Below, piece after piece: positions 33,961 to 42,808 of a stretch of 64,000 nucleotides of DNA. The notes below the pieces were generated by a model that had not been told where the DNA came from, did no database searches, and saw nothing but the letters and a program-made list of their open reading frames with translations. The first letter of the stretch is position 1, and every line of letters begins with the position of its first letter. The position numbers were made by a program, and so were the translations under genes. The stretch spans positions 62,001-126,000 of the forward strand of contig NZ_JBFEFG010000247.1 in NCBI RefSeq assembly GCF_040718835.1, given 5' to 3'. Origin of the DNA: Bremerella sp. JC817 (GTDB lineage Bacteria; Planctomycetota; Planctomycetia; Pirellulales; Pirellulaceae).

Positions 33961-35154
33961 TCAGCTTTCCTGGTTCGCCTTACGCTGCTGTTTGCGGTAT
34001 TGGCTTGGCGTCAGGTTCAATTCGTCCCGCAGCAATTTGTTGAGGTACGAGTAGTGGCTGTAACCCACCATCGCCGCAATTCGTTGCGTGGAAAGGTTGG
34101 TCGTTTCGAGAAGCTGCTTGACCCGTTCCAGGCGGACTTCACGAATGACTTCCCCCATCGAGCGGCCAATTTGCTTTTTGAATTCGATTTCCAAGGTACG
34201 AATCGGAATCCGCACGGCGCTGGCCACGTCTTTCAGGCGAATGCCATCGCAGGCGTGATCGCGGATGTAGTTCACTGCCCGGTCGATATCGGTCACGGCG
34301 GCGCGTTTCCAGCCGGCGGTCGAACGCCGGGCAACCACCGTTTGGGCTGGCACCTCGAAGACTGTTTCCTTCGGCGTGTTTCCCAGGATCATCGAGTGCA
34401 GCAGCGAAGCACATCGGTAACCGATTTCGACGCCTGGGGTCTGGACGCTGGAAAGAGGGGGATCGGCCATGCGGGCACGTTCCGAGTCACCCACGCCGAG
34501 CACGCCAATTTCATCCGGGATCGAGAATCCGAGCTCCTGGGCACACTTGGCAACCCATTCACCAATCACGTCGTTCAGAGCCACGATCGCCAACGGCTTC
34601 GGCGACTTCTCAAGCAGTGTCTTTAGCTTTTCGATTGTCGATTCCGAAACATAACGCTGGTTTTCCAAGGCATCCATCGGCGCTTCTTTAAGGGCGAGCG
34701 CCTTTAGCTTGATGCCGCGTTTGGCGAGCTCATCGGCCAGACCTTCGCGGCGACGCTTGGAACCATCCGACTTCTGATAGCCGATGTAGGCAATGTGGTC
34801 GAAGCCAGCGTCGGTCAGGTGAGCTGCCGCCAAACGACCTACCGAGTGCACGTCGGTATAAACCGACACCATGCCCGAGTCGATCATATCGCCGGTTGCC
34901 AACACCACCGGTACTTTGCCGCGTCGCAGCCAGGTCGTCACGCCGGCGTTACGACCGGCCGAGACAATCACGCCATCCACTTTGCCCGTCCACGGCGGAT
35001 TGCCTGCCAAATCGGGGTCGCTGCTGGAGAAGCGAAAGTCGCGAACTTGGATGTTGGGATATTCTTCGATGTAATTCAGCAGACCTTGCAGCACACGTCG
35101 AGAATGCTCGGTCCAGGAAGCGGAATGAATTCCGATCGTAATTTTTTCGCTCAT
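33961..35154 (-). CDS. XylR-type AraC family regulator with periplasmic-binding-like domain
   Basis: A 397-residue regulator. The first 280 residues form a LacI/PBP1-type sugar-binding domain (ITIGIHSASWTEHSRRVLQG, VPVVLATGDMID, IAYIGYQKSDGSKRR, VLGVGDSERARMA). The last 100 residues are an AraC helix-turn-helix domain (VNYIRDHACDGIRLKDVA, RVKQLLETTNLSTQRIAAMVGY). This fusion is typical of XylR-like sugar regulators. The ATG at 35154 fits the family start; the frame upstream is atypical. It is divergent from the SASA esterase and sulfatase genes, which it probably controls. Confidence 0.92.
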   Translation of the reverse strand: MSEKITIGIHSASWTEHSRRVLQGLLNYIEEYPNIQVRDFRFSSSDPDLAGNPPWTGKVDGVIVSAGRNAGVTTWLRRGKVPVVLATGDMIDSGMVSVYTDVHSVGRLAAAHLTDAGFDHIAYIGYQKSDGSKRRREGLADELAKRGIKLKALALKEAPMDALENQRYVSESTIEKLKTLLEKSPKPLAIVALNDVIGEWVAKCAQELGFSIPDEIGVLGVGDSERARMADPPLSSVQTPGVEIGYRCASLLHSMILGNTPKETVFEVPAQTVVARRSTAGWKRAAVTDIDRAVNYIRDHACDGIRLKDVASAVRIPIRTLEIEFKKQIGRSMGEVIREVRLERVKQLLETTNLSTQRIAAMVGYSHYSYLNKLLRDELNLTPSQYRKQQRKANQES

Positions 35155-35310
35155 AGATTGGCTGGTTTCGCAGGTGGGCTCGTCACGGGAGAGGACGTCG
35201 ACGTGCGCGATCTTGTATGGATATCTGCGCAGAGTTTTACGTGCAATTTCGCCCGGATGCAATAGACTGGGGGTCAGTTTACGAATGTTAGTCTACCTCG
35301 AACCTGGTAG

Positions 35311-35322
35311 TTTGCCGGCAAA
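35311..35322. promoter_or_regulatory. Palindrome in the XylR/SASA intergenic region
   Basis: TTTGCCGGCAAA, a perfect 12-base palindrome, is in the 281-base divergent region between the regulator and the SASA esterase. A possible operator, though AraC-type factors often prefer direct repeats. Confidence 0.35.
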
Positions 35323-35435
35323 AACTCCCTCGAATGCCCGGTCTGCATGGGGCGATCGCCTGCGAATTGCCCCCAAAAAAGCGATATTCCTGCCCAACAT
35401 GCCAAGCTGACCCCTCTCCAGGATTCATTTCTGCT

Positions 35436-36929
35436 ATGAAACGAAATTTTTTCTGTCTGGTTCTTCTGGTGGTGTGTGCTTTTGCGCACAACGAGGTCCA
35501 GTCTGCCGATTTGACGTGGGCCTCACCCTTCCAGGATCACATGGTTTTGCAGCGAAATATGCCTGTTACCATCTGGGGAAAGGGCACGCCTCGCGAGACC
35601 GTCGACGTGCAATTCGACGGCCAGACCGCTTCCGCCAAGGTGGATGACGACGGCAAGTGGATGCTGCACCTGAAGCCGATCGCAGCGGGCGGTCCCCATG
35701 TTCTTTCCGCCTCCAGTGCTGGCCAAAAGATCGAGTGCCGCGATGTCCTGGTTGGCGAAGTATGGATCTGCTCAGGCCAATCCAACATGCAGATGGGCTA
35801 TAAGTCGATACCCGAAATCAATGCCTTAGCGGAGAAAGCCAAGTCGCTGCCGATCCGCTGTTTGCGCGTCACCCAGGACGTCTCATTCGAGCCGCGCGAA
35901 AGCTGCGAATGCGAATGGATCGTTGGCCCTGGGATTAGTGCCGTAGCGACCACGTTTGCTAACGACTTGCAGCAAGCCCTCGACGTGCCGGTCGGCGTGA
36001 TCGAAACCTGCTGGGGAAGTTCTTCCATTGAAGGTTGGATGCCGCGATCGCTGGCCGAACAGTTACCCCATTTTCGGGCGAAGCTGGAAACATTCGATAC
36101 CGAAGATCACGACCGCGTGGCGAAGTTGATTGATGAAGCGACTTCCGGCAAACGCTGGCAACGGGACGATAACATCTACCTGCGAACTCGGCCGAATATT
36201 CTCTACAACGCGATGCTTCATCCCTTGGCTCCACTGACGGTTCGCGGAATGGTTTGGTATCAGGGAGAATCGAACTCGCACTCGATCGAGACGATGCAGC
36301 AATATGGCGAGACCCTTTCGGTCTGGACGAAGTTCCTGCGAAAGGAATTCGATGACCCAGACTTTCAAATGCTGGCCGTCATGTTGCCACGCTTCGGACG
36401 GATCGCGCGAAGCAGTCCCACGAAGGATGTCGAAGATCCGACCGCGCATGGCTGGGCATGGATTCGCGAGTCCCAGGCACGCCTGTTGGAACTTCCCAAT
36501 ACGGCCTTGGCAACCACGATCGATCTGGGGCACATGACCAACATCCATCCCACCGACAAGAGACCGGTGGGGAAGCGATTGGCACTGAAGGCTCAAGCAC
36601 TCCTCTCGCCTGGAAGCGTGGAAGACTCAGGCCCAATGCTCGAAGAACTGACGGTCGAAGGTTCGACGGCCGTGGTGCAGTTCTCGCATGCTGCAGGCTT
36701 AAAAACGACCGATGGCAAGGCACCGACGGCGTTCTGGATTGCGGGAAAAGATCGGCAGTGGAAGCCTGCCGAGGCGACGATCGAGGGAACCACGGTTCGT
36801 TTGACCAATGCCGAGGTGCCCAAGCCTGTCGCCGTGCGTTACGCGTTTGCTTCATTTCCCGAGGTGAATCTGGTCAACGCGGATGGTTTGCCGGCGGTGC
36901 CATTCCGAACCGATCGTGACCAGCCCTAG
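35436..36929 (+). CDS. Sialate O-acetylesterase-like (SASA) carbohydrate esterase
   Basis: A 497-residue secreted esterase. The ATG at 35436 gives a signal peptide ending EVQSAD. A beta-sandwich region (SPFQDHMVLQRNMPVTIWG) precedes the SGNH-type catalytic domain. GEVWICSGQSNMQMG carries the nucleophile Ser115. RGMVWYQGESN is the family block with the oxyanion Asn region, and DLGHMTNIHPTDKRPVG carries the Asp-x-x-His-like catalytic pair near the C-terminus. Removes acetyl groups from carbohydrates. It heads the sulfatase cluster and is divergent from the XylR-like regulator. Confidence 0.92.
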   Translation: MKRNFFCLVLLVVCAFAHNEVQSADLTWASPFQDHMVLQRNMPVTIWGKGTPRETVDVQFDGQTASAKVDDDGKWMLHLKPIAAGGPHVLSASSAGQKIECRDVLVGEVWICSGQSNMQMGYKSIPEINALAEKAKSLPIRCLRVTQDVSFEPRESCECEWIVGPGISAVATTFANDLQQALDVPVGVIETCWGSSSIEGWMPRSLAEQLPHFRAKLETFDTEDHDRVAKLIDEATSGKRWQRDDNIYLRTRPNILYNAMLHPLAPLTVRGMVWYQGESNSHSIETMQQYGETLSVWTKFLRKEFDDPDFQMLAVMLPRFGRIARSSPTKDVEDPTAHGWAWIRESQARLLELPNTALATTIDLGHMTNIHPTDKRPVGKRLALKAQALLSPGSVEDSGPMLEELTVEGSTAVVQFSHAAGLKTTDGKAPTAFWIAGKDRQWKPAEATIEGTTVRLTNAEVPKPVAVRYAFASFPEVNLVNADGLPAVPFRTDRDQP

Positions 36930-37060
36930 CACATGTGGCGGATCCGATTGTCATTGAAAACCTCGGGAAATGGGTGCTTCGGCCCTGATTTCCTGATACC
37001 GTAGACCACTGCTCGCTGGCCTCCACGGCTTGATTTCCTACCTATTGTCGAGTCCCTTCC

Positions 37061-38557
37061 ATGTTGCGCTCTCTCTTCGCATTATCGCTGTTGCTGTTGG
37101 CAACCTCGTCGCTTTCGGCTGCGGAAACGAGTCGGCCGAACATCTTGATCTTGTACGCCGACGATCTTGGGTTTGGTGACCTTTCGTGCTACGCCCAGAA
37201 AGGAAAGATTCAAACGCCGAATCTCGATAAGCTGGCCGCCTCAGGCATGCGATTCACCGACGGGCATTCATCCTCCGGAATCTGTACACCCAGTCGATAC
37301 GCACTGCTGACCGGGCGACATCACTGGCGCGATTTTCATGGCATCGTGAATGCATTCGGCAAGTCGGTCTTTCAGCCAGAGCGATTGACCATGCCTGAGG
37401 TGCTGAAAGAAAAAGGTTACGCGACTGCTTGTATCGGGAAGTGGCACCTCGGCTGGGACTGGGACGCGATTCGTCGCGGGAAAGGGATCCAGCCGGAAGA
37501 CTTCGATTGGACCAGGCAGATTCCCGATGGACCACTGGCCCACGGCTTCGATCATTACTTCGGCGATACAGTCATCAACTTTCCACCTTACGCGTGGATT
37601 GAAAATGACAAGGTCGTCGATGTGCCTGACACGATGAAGGACGAGTCGAAGTGGAAGAAGATTAAGGAAGGAAGTTGGGAGTGCCGCCCAGGCCCGATGG
37701 TCACCGGATGGGATCCTTACGCCGTGCTGCCAACGCTGACTGAAAAAGGGGTTGCGTATATCGAGTCGCGGAAGGATGAGCAGGAACCATTCTTCTTGTA
37801 CTTCGCGTTCCCTTGTCCACATGCTCCGATCATTCCGAATGACGCCTTCGACGGGACCAGTCAGGCCGGGCCGTTCGGAGACTTCGTCGTCGAGACCGAC
37901 GCGATGGTCGGCAAGTTGCTCGCCGCGCTCGATGCCTCAGGGCAGGCCGACAACACGATCGTCGTCTTCAGTGCCGACAACGGCCCAGAGCACTATGCCT
38001 ATGCTCGAGACGCGAAATTCGGTCACTGGTCGCCGGGACCTTTTCGAGGTTTGAAGCGTGACGTCTACGAAGGGGGACACCATGTGCCGTTCCTCGTGCG
38101 CTGGCCTGGTGTCACGCAACCTGGCACGGTGAACGATGCCCTGGTCTCGCAGATCGATCTGATGGCGACCTTCGCCGCGGTGGTGGGCTATGAACTGCCG
38201 AACGACGCCGCCGAGGACTCGCACAACTTGTTGCCTCTGCTGGAAGGGAAGAGCGAGACCGCACGAACCGCGATGGTGCACAACACGTTCGCCAATGAAT
38301 ACGCGATTCGTGAAGGCGACTGGCTGCTGCTGGATGCCAAGACCGGTTACAACTCGAAAGGTTGGAAGGCTTGGGAGCAGCGTCACGACTACCCTGGCGA
38401 CGACGATTACCCGGTCGAACTGTACAACATGAAGCAAGATCCAGGTCAGCGAAAGAATGTCGCCAGCGAGCACCCGGACAAGGTCGCCGACCTGCAAAAA
38501 CTGTTGGCGAAGATTCGAGCGCAAGGCCATTCCGCACCACGACTAGCCCAGCCATAA
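37061..38557 (+). CDS. Secreted arylsulfatase (cluster copy 1)
   Basis: A 498-residue secreted sulfatase. Signal peptide at 1-20. LILYADDLGFGDLSCYAQKG gives the metal-binding Asp pair. Cys75 in SGICTPSRYALLTGR is converted to formylglycine in active enzymes. IGKWHLGWDWD and VVFSADNGPEH supply the other metal and sulfate ligands. Substrate is a sulfate ester of a glycan, precise linkage unknown. It follows the SASA gene by 131 bases and precedes the next sulfatase by 12 bases. Confidence 0.93.
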   Translation: MLRSLFALSLLLLATSSLSAAETSRPNILILYADDLGFGDLSCYAQKGKIQTPNLDKLAASGMRFTDGHSSSGICTPSRYALLTGRHHWRDFHGIVNAFGKSVFQPERLTMPEVLKEKGYATACIGKWHLGWDWDAIRRGKGIQPEDFDWTRQIPDGPLAHGFDHYFGDTVINFPPYAWIENDKVVDVPDTMKDESKWKKIKEGSWECRPGPMVTGWDPYAVLPTLTEKGVAYIESRKDEQEPFFLYFAFPCPHAPIIPNDAFDGTSQAGPFGDFVVETDAMVGKLLAALDASGQADNTIVVFSADNGPEHYAYARDAKFGHWSPGPFRGLKRDVYEGGHHVPFLVRWPGVTQPGTVNDALVSQIDLMATFAAVVGYELPNDAAEDSHNLLPLLEGKSETARTAMVHNTFANEYAIREGDWLLLDAKTGYNSKGWKAWEQRHDYPGDDDYPVELYNMKQDPGQRKNVASEHPDKVADLQKLLAKIRAQGHSAPRLAQP

Positions 38558-38569
38558 AGTGAGAGACGC

Positions 38570-40066
38570 GTGACTCGATCCCTTTGGTATTTTCTGGCGA
38601 TGGTTGGATTGCTGCCTGGATTAACCTTGGCAGCAGACCGGCCCAACATTGTGGTCATCTTATGTGACGACCTGGGTTATGGCGATGTCCATTGTTTGAA
38701 TCCAGAACATGGCAAGATCGCGACGCCGTGTGCCGATCGGCTGGCTGCCGAAGGAATGGTCTTCACCGATGCTCACAGCGGATCGTCCGTTTGCACGCCG
38801 ACTCGTTACGGTCTTTTGACCGGGCGATACAGTTGGCGATCGAAGCTGCAAAGTGGCGTCGTCACCGGCTTCGCACCTTGCTTGATCGCGAAAGATCGCC
38901 CGACGGTCGCTTCGTTTCTGAAAGACCAGGGCTATCAGACGGCGATCATCGGCAAGTGGCATTTGAACTTTCAGTATTGCGATCCGCAGTCAGGCAAACC
39001 GTACCAGGCAGGCGACTTCAAGTCGCCGCCCGTTGGTACGAAGATTCCCGATGGACCACTGGCCCGCGGCTTCGATTATTATCACGGCTTTCACCATGCC
39101 CGGGATATGCAGACGGTGATCGAGAACGACACCGTGATCGCGCACGATCCGCCGATCAACATGCTCCCCCGTCTGACGCGCAAGTCGGTCGAGTACATCG
39201 ACCAGCACGCCAAGTCGGATGAACCTTTCTTTCTTTACATCCCACTCGGATCGCCTCACACGCCGATCTTGCCGACGCCTGCCTGGCAGGGGAAAAGCGG
39301 ACTGGGGGACTACGGTGATTTCGTGATGGAGACGGACCATGTCGTGGGGGAAGTGAGTAAGGCTCTCGAGCGAAATGGTCTTCGCGAGAATACGCTGGTG
39401 ATCTTCAGCAGCGACAACGGATGCAGCAAGGCGGCTGGTATTCCGAAGCTGGTCAAACAGGGGCATCTCGTTAGTGGCGAGATGCGAGGCTCGAAGGCGG
39501 ACCTGTGGGATGGTGGTCATCGCGTGCCGTTTATCGTTCGCTGGCCGGCGCAAGTCTCGGCGGGTTCACACTGCGATCAATTGATCTGTCTGACTGATTT
39601 GCTGGCGACCGTCGCTGACGTGGTTGGACGCGAGATGCCGTCGGGCTCAGGCGAAGATAGCGTCAGTTTTCTACCGGCACTCCAAGGCAAGCCAATCGAA
39701 TCGACACGAAGCGGTGTCGTGCATCACTCCATCAGTGGTCACTTTGCATATCGACTGGGTGACTGGAAACTGCTGCTGGCGAAAGGTTCCGGCGGCTGGA
39801 GCTCGCCAACCGAAAAGCAAGCCGGCAACGATGCTAGTGGTGTTCAGCTTTACGACATGCAGCACGATTTAAGCGAATCGAATAATCAGTTTGCCAGCGA
39901 GCCAGAAACGGCACGGAAGCTGTTGAAGCAACTGCAATCCGATGTCGATCGTGGCCGCAGCACGACCGGGCCACCGGCAAAGAATGACCTTCCACAGATC
40001 GATTTGTGGAAGAGTGAAAAGAAAAACCCTGCCCCCGATACCTTTCCGAAGAAAGCCTCGTCATGA
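38570..40066 (+). CDS. Secreted arylsulfatase (cluster copy 2)
   Basis: A 498-residue secreted sulfatase. It starts at a GTG, 12 bases after the previous stop, and the signal peptide ends GLTLAADR. VVILCDDLGYGDVHC has the metal site. Cys75 in SSVCTPTRYGLLTGRYSWR is the formylglycine site; CTPTR is still within the CxPxR pattern. IIGKWHLNFQY and VIFSSDNGCSK complete the active site. It overlaps the next gene by 4 bases (ATGA), indicating translational coupling. Confidence 0.93.
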   Translation: MTRSLWYFLAMVGLLPGLTLAADRPNIVVILCDDLGYGDVHCLNPEHGKIATPCADRLAAEGMVFTDAHSGSSVCTPTRYGLLTGRYSWRSKLQSGVVTGFAPCLIAKDRPTVASFLKDQGYQTAIIGKWHLNFQYCDPQSGKPYQAGDFKSPPVGTKIPDGPLARGFDYYHGFHHARDMQTVIENDTVIAHDPPINMLPRLTRKSVEYIDQHAKSDEPFFLYIPLGSPHTPILPTPAWQGKSGLGDYGDFVMETDHVVGEVSKALERNGLRENTLVIFSSDNGCSKAAGIPKLVKQGHLVSGEMRGSKADLWDGGHRVPFIVRWPAQVSAGSHCDQLICLTDLLATVADVVGREMPSGSGEDSVSFLPALQGKPIESTRSGVVHHSISGHFAYRLGDWKLLLAKGSGGWSSPTEKQAGNDASGVQLYDMQHDLSESNNQFASEPETARKLLKQLQSDVDRGRSTTGPPAKNDLPQIDLWKSEKKNPAPDTFPKKASS

Positions 40067-41571
40067 AATTCTCTTTCCGTCTAATGGCATCCCTTATGGG
40101 GCTGTTGCTGCTGGCCAGCAGTGGCCTGGCGGCCGATCGTCCGAACATCTTGTTTATCATTGCCGACGATCAATCACCATTCGATTTCAAGTTCTATAAC
40201 CCGGACAGCAAGCTGCAGACGCCGGTTCTCGATCGTCTGGCGGCGGAAGGAATGGTTTTCGACGCGGCCTATCATATGGGTTCGTGGTCTGGGGCGGTTT
40301 GTACGCCGTCGCGACATATGGTGATGAGCGGCCGAACCGTTTGGCACATTCCGAGCAAGCAGAACCGTAAAGAGAATCCCAACGAAAACAGCAAGCAGTT
40401 AGTGCCACCGAACCTGGCGAACTTTACGATGGGCGCGGTATTCAATCGAGCTGGCTACGACACGATGCGTACTTGTAAACAGGGAAACAGCTATGCCGCG
40501 GCGAACAAGCAGTTCACGGTCGTTCACGACGCGACGAAACGGGGCGGGACCGATCAGGCTGGCAGCCCCTGGCACGCCAAACAGGTTCTCGAATACCTCG
40601 ACCAGCGTGAGAAGTCGGCCGATAGCGATCCGTTTTTGATCTACTTTGGCTTCTCGCATCCACACGATACACGCGACGGCACACCGGAGTTGCTGGCGAA
40701 GTACGGGGCGACCAACCATGCCGACCCCAAGACATTGCCGGCCGCCAATGCCAAGCAGCCCCCGATGCCAGAGAACTGGTTGCCGAAGCATCCGTTCGAG
40801 AACGGTCATCTTGCGGTGCGCGATGAAGTGAACGTGAGTGGTGTCTGGAAGAACCGCGACGAGCAAACGATTCGCAATGAAGTTGGACGTGAGTTCGCCT
40901 GTAGCGAGAACATCGATATTCAGATCGGAAAGGTTCTCGAAAAGTTGGAAGCGATGGGGGAACTCGATAACACCTACATCTTCTACACCGCCGATCATGG
41001 GATCGCGATCGGTCGCCATGGCTTGCAGGGAAAGCAAAACTTGTACGAACACACGTGGCGGGTTCCTTTCCTGGTCAAGGGACCTGGGATCAAGCCTGGT
41101 TCACGTGCCCCTGGCAACATTTACTTGCTGGACATCCTGGCGACGATGTGCGATCTGACCGGAGTCGAGCCACCCAAGAGCAACGAAGGAATCAGCTTCA
41201 AGCCGGTTCTTTTCGGCGAGCAAGAAACCGTGCGCGATGTGCTGTACGGCGTGTATTGTGGCGGTGAGAAACCAGGCATGCGGTGCGTGAAGAAGGGTGA
41301 CTGGAAGCTAATCAAGTACGACGTGCCAAGTGCTGGCGTGCACGAGACGCAGCTCTTCAATCTCGCCGAGAATCCACACGAGTTCCTTCCGCAGCATCAC
41401 GAGCATGAGGTCGCGAAGGTTAGCGGCATTCAGCCAACTGCCGAACAAACGAACCTGGCGGACGATCCTCGCTATGCGGCACAGCGGGAAGAGCTGGAGT
41501 CGCTGCTGCAGGCAGAAATGAAACGTCTCGACGATCCCTTCACATTGTGGGATCAGAAGGGACAGAAGTAA
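40063..41571 (+). CDS. Secreted sulfatase (cluster copy 3)
   Basis: A 502-residue secreted sulfatase with a signal peptide ending SSGLAADR. The metal site is IIADDQSPFDFKFYNPDSK rather than DDLGxGD, and Cys80 in GAVCTPSRHMVMSGR is the formylglycine site. TYIFYTADHGIAIGRHGL is the choline-sulfatase/iduronate-2-sulfatase-like second metal block. It belongs to a different sulfatase subfamily from copies 1 and 2, implying that the three enzymes attack different sulfate positions. The start overlaps the previous gene by 4 bases. Confidence 0.93.
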   Translation: MKFSFRLMASLMGLLLLASSGLAADRPNILFIIADDQSPFDFKFYNPDSKLQTPVLDRLAAEGMVFDAAYHMGSWSGAVCTPSRHMVMSGRTVWHIPSKQNRKENPNENSKQLVPPNLANFTMGAVFNRAGYDTMRTCKQGNSYAAANKQFTVVHDATKRGGTDQAGSPWHAKQVLEYLDQREKSADSDPFLIYFGFSHPHDTRDGTPELLAKYGATNHADPKTLPAANAKQPPMPENWLPKHPFENGHLAVRDEVNVSGVWKNRDEQTIRNEVGREFACSENIDIQIGKVLEKLEAMGELDNTYIFYTADHGIAIGRHGLQGKQNLYEHTWRVPFLVKGPGIKPGSRAPGNIYLLDILATMCDLTGVEPPKSNEGISFKPVLFGEQETVRDVLYGVYCGGEKPGMRCVKKGDWKLIKYDVPSAGVHETQLFNLAENPHEFLPQHHEHEVAKVSGIQPTAEQTNLADDPRYAAQREELESLLQAEMKRLDDPFTLWDQKGQK

Positions 41572-41577
41572 CGACTC

Positions 41578-42762
41578 TTACGAAAGCTCGGCCAACGCGT
41601 TGCCGCGATTCTTCAGCGGCAGCGCGACTCGCTGACCATTCTGGCAGTGCGAAGCGAAGACGCCGCAAATCATCTCGATTGTCGTGGCTCCTTCGTGGAT
41701 ATCGCAAATCGGAGCCCGGTCTTCGTCGATCGCTGCGATCAAATCGATCCCTGCCCGAACGTGGTTGTGAACCGATTGAATCAGCTTCGGATCGGTTTCA
41801 GGCTTGTTGACTCCGGCTGAAGTGATCGGCCACCACTTGCGTGGTGGCAAGGCTGGATCGAACGGATTGCCAGGAGTAAAGTGCGCGGCTGGGTCACGAT
41901 CGATGTGCCAGGTCACAACACCTTGGCTGCCAATGATCTGGAAACAATAGCCATTCCCTTTGGTGCCATCGTTGGCAACCGAATCGTAATAAGCGGTCAC
42001 GCCATTGCCCATTAAATACTGGGCATGCAGTTCATTCGCGGCGAGCGGGCCAAGCCCTTCGGCTCCATTCTTCACGTCGCCGGACGTGACCGGCTTGCCA
42101 TCCTGCAGCATGATTGCCGAGCAGCTTTGAGGCTGACCGCCGAAATAGGCGAACAGATTCACGACGTGGGAACCGAGCACCCACAAGTCTTCGCCACCAC
42201 CTCGGCGGTCCCCTTTTCCTTTGCCTCGAAGTTCGAGCACTTTGCCCATCTCGCCTGATGCGATCAAGGCATCGATGTGAGCGAGGGCTGGGTGATATCG
42301 ATTGCGATGAGCGATCGCCACCTTCGTGCCATGTTTCTCGGCAGCGGCAATCAAACGATCGGCCTCGGCAGGCGTGCGGACGAAGGGCTTCTCGCAGTAA
42401 ATACCGCGGGCACCTGATTCGATGGCGGCCAGAACCATATCGTGGTGCTGATCGGCGTGACGAGGCCCCACGGCGACAATCTCTGGCTTGGTGGTCTTCA
42501 GCATCTCGTGATAGTCCGAGAAGCTTTGCTTCAAGCCAAGTCGCTGAGTCGCCGAGGCCAGGCCTTTCGGGTTGGCATCGGCAACCGCTACCACCTCGGT
42601 ACCTTCGATCTTGTCCCACATCGTGTCGAGGCCATGCCCGTAGTTGCCGCGACCAGTATTGCCAATCACGGCAACGCGCCGCTTCGGTTGGTCTTGGGCC
42701 ATTGCCAACGTCGGAGCCAACAAGGCAGCGGAGGAAGCAGCGAGAAAGGTGCGGCGTTTCAT
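41578..42762 (-). CDS. Gfo/Idh/MocA family oxidoreductase, exported
   Basis: A 394-residue NAD(P)-dependent oxidoreductase. The N-terminus KRRTFLAASSAALLAPTLAMA looks like a Tat-type signal (KRRTFL), so it may act outside the cytoplasm. RVAVIGNTGRGNYGHGL is the Rossmann loop. GIYCEKPFVRTPAEADRL is the EKP motif with the catalytic Lys. It ends 6 bases from the convergent sulfatase. It lies 46 bases after the beta-helix gene on the same strand, consistent with sugar-acid processing. Confidence 0.9.
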   Translation of the reverse strand: MKRRTFLAASSAALLAPTLAMAQDQPKRRVAVIGNTGRGNYGHGLDTMWDKIEGTEVVAVADANPKGLASATQRLGLKQSFSDYHEMLKTTKPEIVAVGPRHADQHHDMVLAAIESGARGIYCEKPFVRTPAEADRLIAAAEKHGTKVAIAHRNRYHPALAHIDALIASGEMGKVLELRGKGKGDRRGGGEDLWVLGSHVVNLFAYFGGQPQSCSAIMLQDGKPVTSGDVKNGAEGLGPLAANELHAQYLMGNGVTAYYDSVANDGTKGNGYCFQIIGSQGVVTWHIDRDPAAHFTPGNPFDPALPPRKWWPITSAGVNKPETDPKLIQSVHNHVRAGIDLIAAIDEDRAPICDIHEGATTIEMICGVFASHCQNGQRVALPLKNRGNALAELS

Positions 42763-42808
42763 GGGCGAGGTGTGGGGCTGCAGGAGAACGAAGGAAGGGA
42801 AGAGTAGG

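Noticed and set aside
33088..34626. 512-codon frame antisense to the metallopeptidase and regulator
   Set aside because: Both opposite-strand genes are well supported by motifs; this frame is composition-driven.
35350..35360. GGCGATCGCC resembling the HIP1 palindrome
   Set aside because: A single copy in a region of high GC. HIP1 is a cyanobacterial repeat, and nothing shows iteration here.
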